Shown here: piece after piece, positions 61,567-64,000 of the stretch
Layout: every line of letters starts with the position of its first letter
Position numbering within the stretch: position 1 is the first letter of the stretch
NCBI GenBank assembly: GCA_964444225.1
Contig: CAYUFM010000001.1
Span: 62,001 to 126,000, forward strand
Direction: 5' to 3'
Origin: JALHOM01 sp964444225
GTDB taxonomy: Bacteria > Patescibacteriota > Saccharimonadia > Saccharimonadales > 2-12-FULL-41-12
DNA length: 64,000 nt
The notes under the pieces: model-generated
Told to the model about the DNA's origin: nothing
Database searches by the model: none
What the model saw: only the letters and a program-made list of their open reading frames with translations
Program-made: the position numbers and the translations under genes

Positions 61567-62601
61567 TTAATGCAAATTAATCACAACTTCATTTAAGTCA
61601 CCCTCGACTTCTCTCTTGGCTTGGCGTGCGATAGTAGCCACATCCAGATCATTGTTGCTTGCCAACTCTAGTATAGCAGGGGTTGAAGCAGGTGGGATAG
61701 TTTCTTCTTGTGTTTTTTTGTGGTCATCCTGACCTTTGTAATTTGAGACGTCAGGACTCGGTGGTGGCAAAGGGGCATTTGGATCGATTGGGTTTATTAC
61801 GCGCATGTGTGAATTCGGGTTAACGAATGGTGTTTTACGGCTTTTTAACTCTTGAGCAAGTGCCTTCTCGTCAATTGGTGGATCAGAGTAGGTCTGATAA
61901 TCAGTGGGTGGCGGAGTAAACTGCATAGGCGGAGCGGTGGCTGATTGCAGTGGTTCGCCGTGTCTCACCCTGTCCATAACATCTAAATTTTGTGCTTTAC
62001 GGATATCGCTACTCTGTTGCATCATCTTGTCGAAGTTGCCTGTAGTTTCTGCGTTAACTTCGTATACATCAGGAATGGTGGCCAGGTCTACTATCGGAAC
62101 TTCTTGGGGTAGTGTAGTTGGGTTAATTAGTCGATCGGCGCTGTCTTGTGGTCGTATAACATTTTCGTACTGTGCGTCTTTTATAGCCCAACCATGAGTG
62201 TCAATAATTTGGCTCAAGGTTTGTAGTCGGCTTTTTACCTCTGTTTGGCTCAAATTGTCAGTCAAGGGTTTTTCTTCTTTTTTTGGAGCGGTTATTGTTA
62301 CTAACTCTTCTAGCCCACTCTGGTCCCAGACCCTTTTGCGTGGTTTAAAGTAAAATCTTAACTTGGCTAGTACCCACACCTCTGTTGATTGATCTTTACT
62401 CCATGGTACGGCCATAAATATGCCAACTATCATCGGTGGCGTAAAAATTGCTAGCAAAAATGGCAATCCGCGTGATAATGCAAAAATATTAAGATATCCA
62501 AAAAACAACCCTCCCGCACCAAAAACAAACTGCTTTAGGGTTAACGGCCCAAGGAACTTATCCTCCGCCTCAATATCTTGGATAACTTTATATGTTGCCA
62601 T
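61567..62601 (-). CDS. PrgI-family T4SS membrane protein (VirB3-like) with long C-terminal region
   Basis: 344 residues. Residues 1-100: YKVIQDIEAEDKFLGPLTLKQFVFGAGGLFFGYLNIFAL with two helices and KDQSTEVWVLAKLRFYFKPRKRVWDQSG, the PrgI domain found beside VirB4 in Gram-positive T4SS. The remaining 240 residues are Pro/Asp-rich, with Leu-rich helix segments and no named family. As the first gene of the minus-strand operon it probably forms part of the inner-membrane channel. Near-promoter TACAAT lies about 40 nt before the ATG on the minus strand. Confidence 0.9.
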   Translation of the reverse strand: MATYKVIQDIEAEDKFLGPLTLKQFVFGAGGLFFGYLNIFALSRGLPFLLAIFTPPMIVGIFMAVPWSKDQSTEVWVLAKLRFYFKPRKRVWDQSGLEELVTITAPKKEEKPLTDNLSQTEVKSRLQTLSQIIDTHGWAIKDAQYENVIRPQDSADRLINPTTLPQEVPIVDLATIPDVYEVNAETTGNFDKMMQQSSDIRKAQNLDVMDRVRHGEPLQSATAPPMQFTPPPTDYQTYSDPPIDEKALAQELKSRKTPFVNPNSHMRVINPIDPNAPLPPPSPDVSNYKGQDDHKKTQEETIPPASTPAILELASNNDLDVATIARQAKREVEGDLNEVVINLH

Positions 62602-62689
62602 TATAAAACCAAAGACTTCTTAAAAGTCCTTATGTCTATTGTAACACTTTGGTAGCCCAAAATTAATAAAAACCACAAACACTATATTA

Positions 62690-62718
62690 TTGACAATTTA
62701 ATACAAATATGCTAATAT
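62690..62718 (+). promoter_or_regulatory. strong promoter of the 62741 gene
   Basis: TTGACA (62690-62695), 17-nt spacer, TGC-TAATAT (62713-62718). The leader is about 15-18 nt, and the -10 is overlapped by a perfect inverted repeat (62714-62733). Confidence 0.75.
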
Positions 62719-62733
62719 TTAACTGTAAATATT
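62714..62733. repeat. 8-bp perfect inverted repeat overlapping the -10, possible operator
   Basis: AATATTTA (62714-62721) and TAAATATT (62726-62733) are exact inverted copies with a 4-nt spacer, covering most of the -10 and the start site. It could bind a dimeric regulator, or form a weak hairpin in the leader. Confidence 0.5.
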
Positions 62734-62740
62734 AAAAATT

Positions 62741-63676
62741 ATGCAAGAAAAAAGACCCAATCAGCCACATCAAGCACAACCCGACCTTAGTCGCTTTTTG
62801 CCCGAACTAAGCGGTCTTGTGCCAAATGTAGCTCCTCGACCGCTCGTAGAGGGGCCTGTCTTGCCTGAGCCGGCACAACCAGGTCTTTTTGAAGGCTCAC
62901 AAGAAGATGGTGTAGCACGGCCGTCGACCGAAGTTCCAACAAAGCGTCGAATACGTGGGCGAGATCAACCAAGTCAACCTCACGAAGTAACGCCGCAAAC
63001 CCCTGTTGCTGAAGAAGAGTGGCAAGAATTTGATACCTTTACTAAGGCTAGAAAACAGCAAAAACAAAAGAACCAGACAGATCAGAGTAAAAAAAACCCA
63101 ATCAAAGCAGATAAACCTCCGGTAAAAAAAGACCAAGATTTTAGAATTGGTGAAAAAGCTTGGGTCGAGGCAGAATCCTATGAAGATAATCAAAGGAAGG
63201 CCGAGGAAAAAGCCTGGGCAGAACTTGGTAGATTTACCGCTAAGAAAGCCGCTATAAGAAATATGATTGATCAACATGCCACGCCACAATCAGATGATGC
63301 AGAAATTGTTGTGAAAGCCAAAAACCCGACAGTACCACAAAAACCAGGTGGCCGGCACTCTTTCACGACTGAAGACTGGCTAGAAAGACACGATGTTCCT
63401 ACTGGATTAATCAAACTAGCTTTAGCCCAGGCTAAGTCTGAAGGAGATCCTGGCTTGAAGCGTAACCCACAGATAGATCCTGCAGTTCATCAGGCAATTT
63501 CAAAACACTTTAAAGGTGGGACACCAAATGTCGTCCAGCAAGAAGAACCTAAAGACTCATCAGACAAAATTCCAGGAAAAAAACAGTCTCGATTAGCTGA
63601 GTCTCATGGTGCTATTGCAAGAGTTGTCCACCGGAGATTTGGTTTTAAAATGAAACCCTGGGGATTTGAAAAATAA
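62741..63676 (+). CDS. hypothetical charged protein, 311 residues
   Basis: No family is recognised. The first 170 residues are low-complexity and rich in Pro, Gln, Glu and Lys (KQQKQKNQTDQSKKNPIKADKPPVKKDQ). A more ordered segment (about 205-245, HSFTTEDWLERHDVPTGLIKLALAQA) and a basic C-terminus (RRFGFKMKPWGFEK) follow. No signal peptide or membrane helix. It has a strong own promoter with a palindrome on the start site and lies divergent to the T4SS operon, so a regulatory, nucleic-acid-binding or secreted-effector role is possible but unproven. Confidence 0.7.
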   Translation: MQEKRPNQPHQAQPDLSRFLPELSGLVPNVAPRPLVEGPVLPEPAQPGLFEGSQEDGVARPSTEVPTKRRIRGRDQPSQPHEVTPQTPVAEEEWQEFDTFTKARKQQKQKNQTDQSKKNPIKADKPPVKKDQDFRIGEKAWVEAESYEDNQRKAEEKAWAELGRFTAKKAAIRNMIDQHATPQSDDAEIVVKAKNPTVPQKPGGRHSFTTEDWLERHDVPTGLIKLALAQAKSEGDPGLKRNPQIDPAVHQAISKHFKGGTPNVVQQEEPKDSSDKIPGKKQSRLAESHGAIARVVHRRFGFKMKPWGFEK

Positions 63677-63697
63677 ATAGAAGTTTTAAAAGTTAGC

Positions 63698-64000
63698 TTA
63701 AGATTCTGGTGGTGTTTTTGGTGGTTCCTGGGGTCTGTTCCTTGGGTCTATTCGGGGATCCATGTTGCCTCCATATAAACGAGGTTCACCAACTTCAGGG
63801 CCAGGCTGGACATCTATTTGGTCGGTTGCCGCTCCAGCAGTGCCGTAACGATTACTTTGAACTTCAACAACAATTTGTCTTGCTGTGTGAAGAAGGTCGT
63901 CGTCTCCACGATCCTCGGCTCTTTTTATTACTTCATTAAGGTTTGAAAATACCTGAGGTTTGGCCGTCCTAGCCAGTGTTCCGGGATCTGTAGAATCATG
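63698..64000 (-). CDS. C-terminal part of a hypothetical protein (N-terminus outside window)
   Basis: Hand translation of the minus strand gives an open frame of 100 codons up to TAA at 63698-63700, without a start inside the window. Visible parts: VFSNLNEVIKRAEDRGDDDLLHTARQIVVEV (helical) and a Pro/Arg-rich end (NRPQEPPKTPPES). No family is recognised. It is convergent with the preceding gene, 21 bp away. Confidence 0.65.
   Translation of the reverse strand, partial: HDSTDPGTLARTAKPQVFSNLNEVIKRAEDRGDDDLLHTARQIVVEVQSNRYGTAGAATDQIDVQPGPEVGEPRLYGGNMDPRIDPRNRPQEPPKTPPES

Noticed and set aside
1..64000. tRNA, rRNA, CRISPR arrays and insertion sequences
   Set aside because: I looked through the intergenic stretches and saw no cloverleaf, rRNA, repeat-spacer array, transposase or terminal inverted repeats. 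A software scan could still find a diverged element.

Overview
The window looks like part of a Candidate Phyla Radiation (Patescibacteria) genome, most likely Candidatus Saccharibacteria. The evidence is the rpmH-rnpA-yidC-jag / dnaA-dnaN-recF core, a Gram-positive-style PrgI/VirB4 type IV secretion locus beside it, a large surface-polysaccharide region without lipid A genes, and full-length genes under the standard code with TGA as stop. The assignment is inference; no rRNA gene is present. The scaffold has one 100-N gap (30349-30448).

Layout. 1-3841: a divergent module of a HEXXH/VWA protein (partial) and a MoxR-type AAA+ ATPase followed by a lectin-like hypothetical gene. 3908-6848: Mur ligase, MazG-like hydrolase, MscS channel and a tail-anchored small protein. 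6935-7118: a strongly paired segment that is probably a structured RNA. 7119-15503: membrane-anchored propeller protein, secreted subtilase, CBS-domain protein, DsbA-like thioredoxin, iron-permease-like protein and a Kef-type antiporter. 15605-16843: an uncharacterised Cys-tailed gene preceded by a cobalamin-riboswitch-like leader. 16941-18718: uppP, a LexA-like DNA-binding domain without peptidase, and gtrA.

18980-46673 is mostly a polysaccharide and surface-protein region: initiating glycosylphosphotransferase, several GT4/GT2 transferases including a triple-domain enzyme, a UDP-HexNAc dehydratase/reductase/2-epimerase set, phosphohexomutase, a Wzm/Wzt-type ABC exporter and an O-antigen-ligase-like protein. 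A plausible flow is sugar nucleotide synthesis, loading on undecaprenyl phosphate (recycled with UppP), extension, export and ligation. Large surface proteins (SGNH hydrolase with a Ca-binding repeat, repeat protein across the gap) are interspersed.

47230-53330 is the replication/translation core, with putative oriC DNA on both sides of dnaA. 53332-62601 is a minus-strand type IV secretion operon: PrgI-like protein, a VirB4 split into two genes, a very large protein ending in an M15 peptidase, and a phage-lysozyme/M23 hydrolase. The last 1.3 kb holds one hypothetical gene behind a strong promoter and the tail of another.

Regulation. Many first genes of transcripts have a -10 hexamer only 6-12 nt before the start codon, often with a TGn extension, implying leaderless or nearly leaderless mRNAs. 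Shine-Dalgarno sites also occur (MazG-like gene, capE-like gene, dnaA, dnaN). Two divergent gene pairs share interleaved or overlapping promoters.
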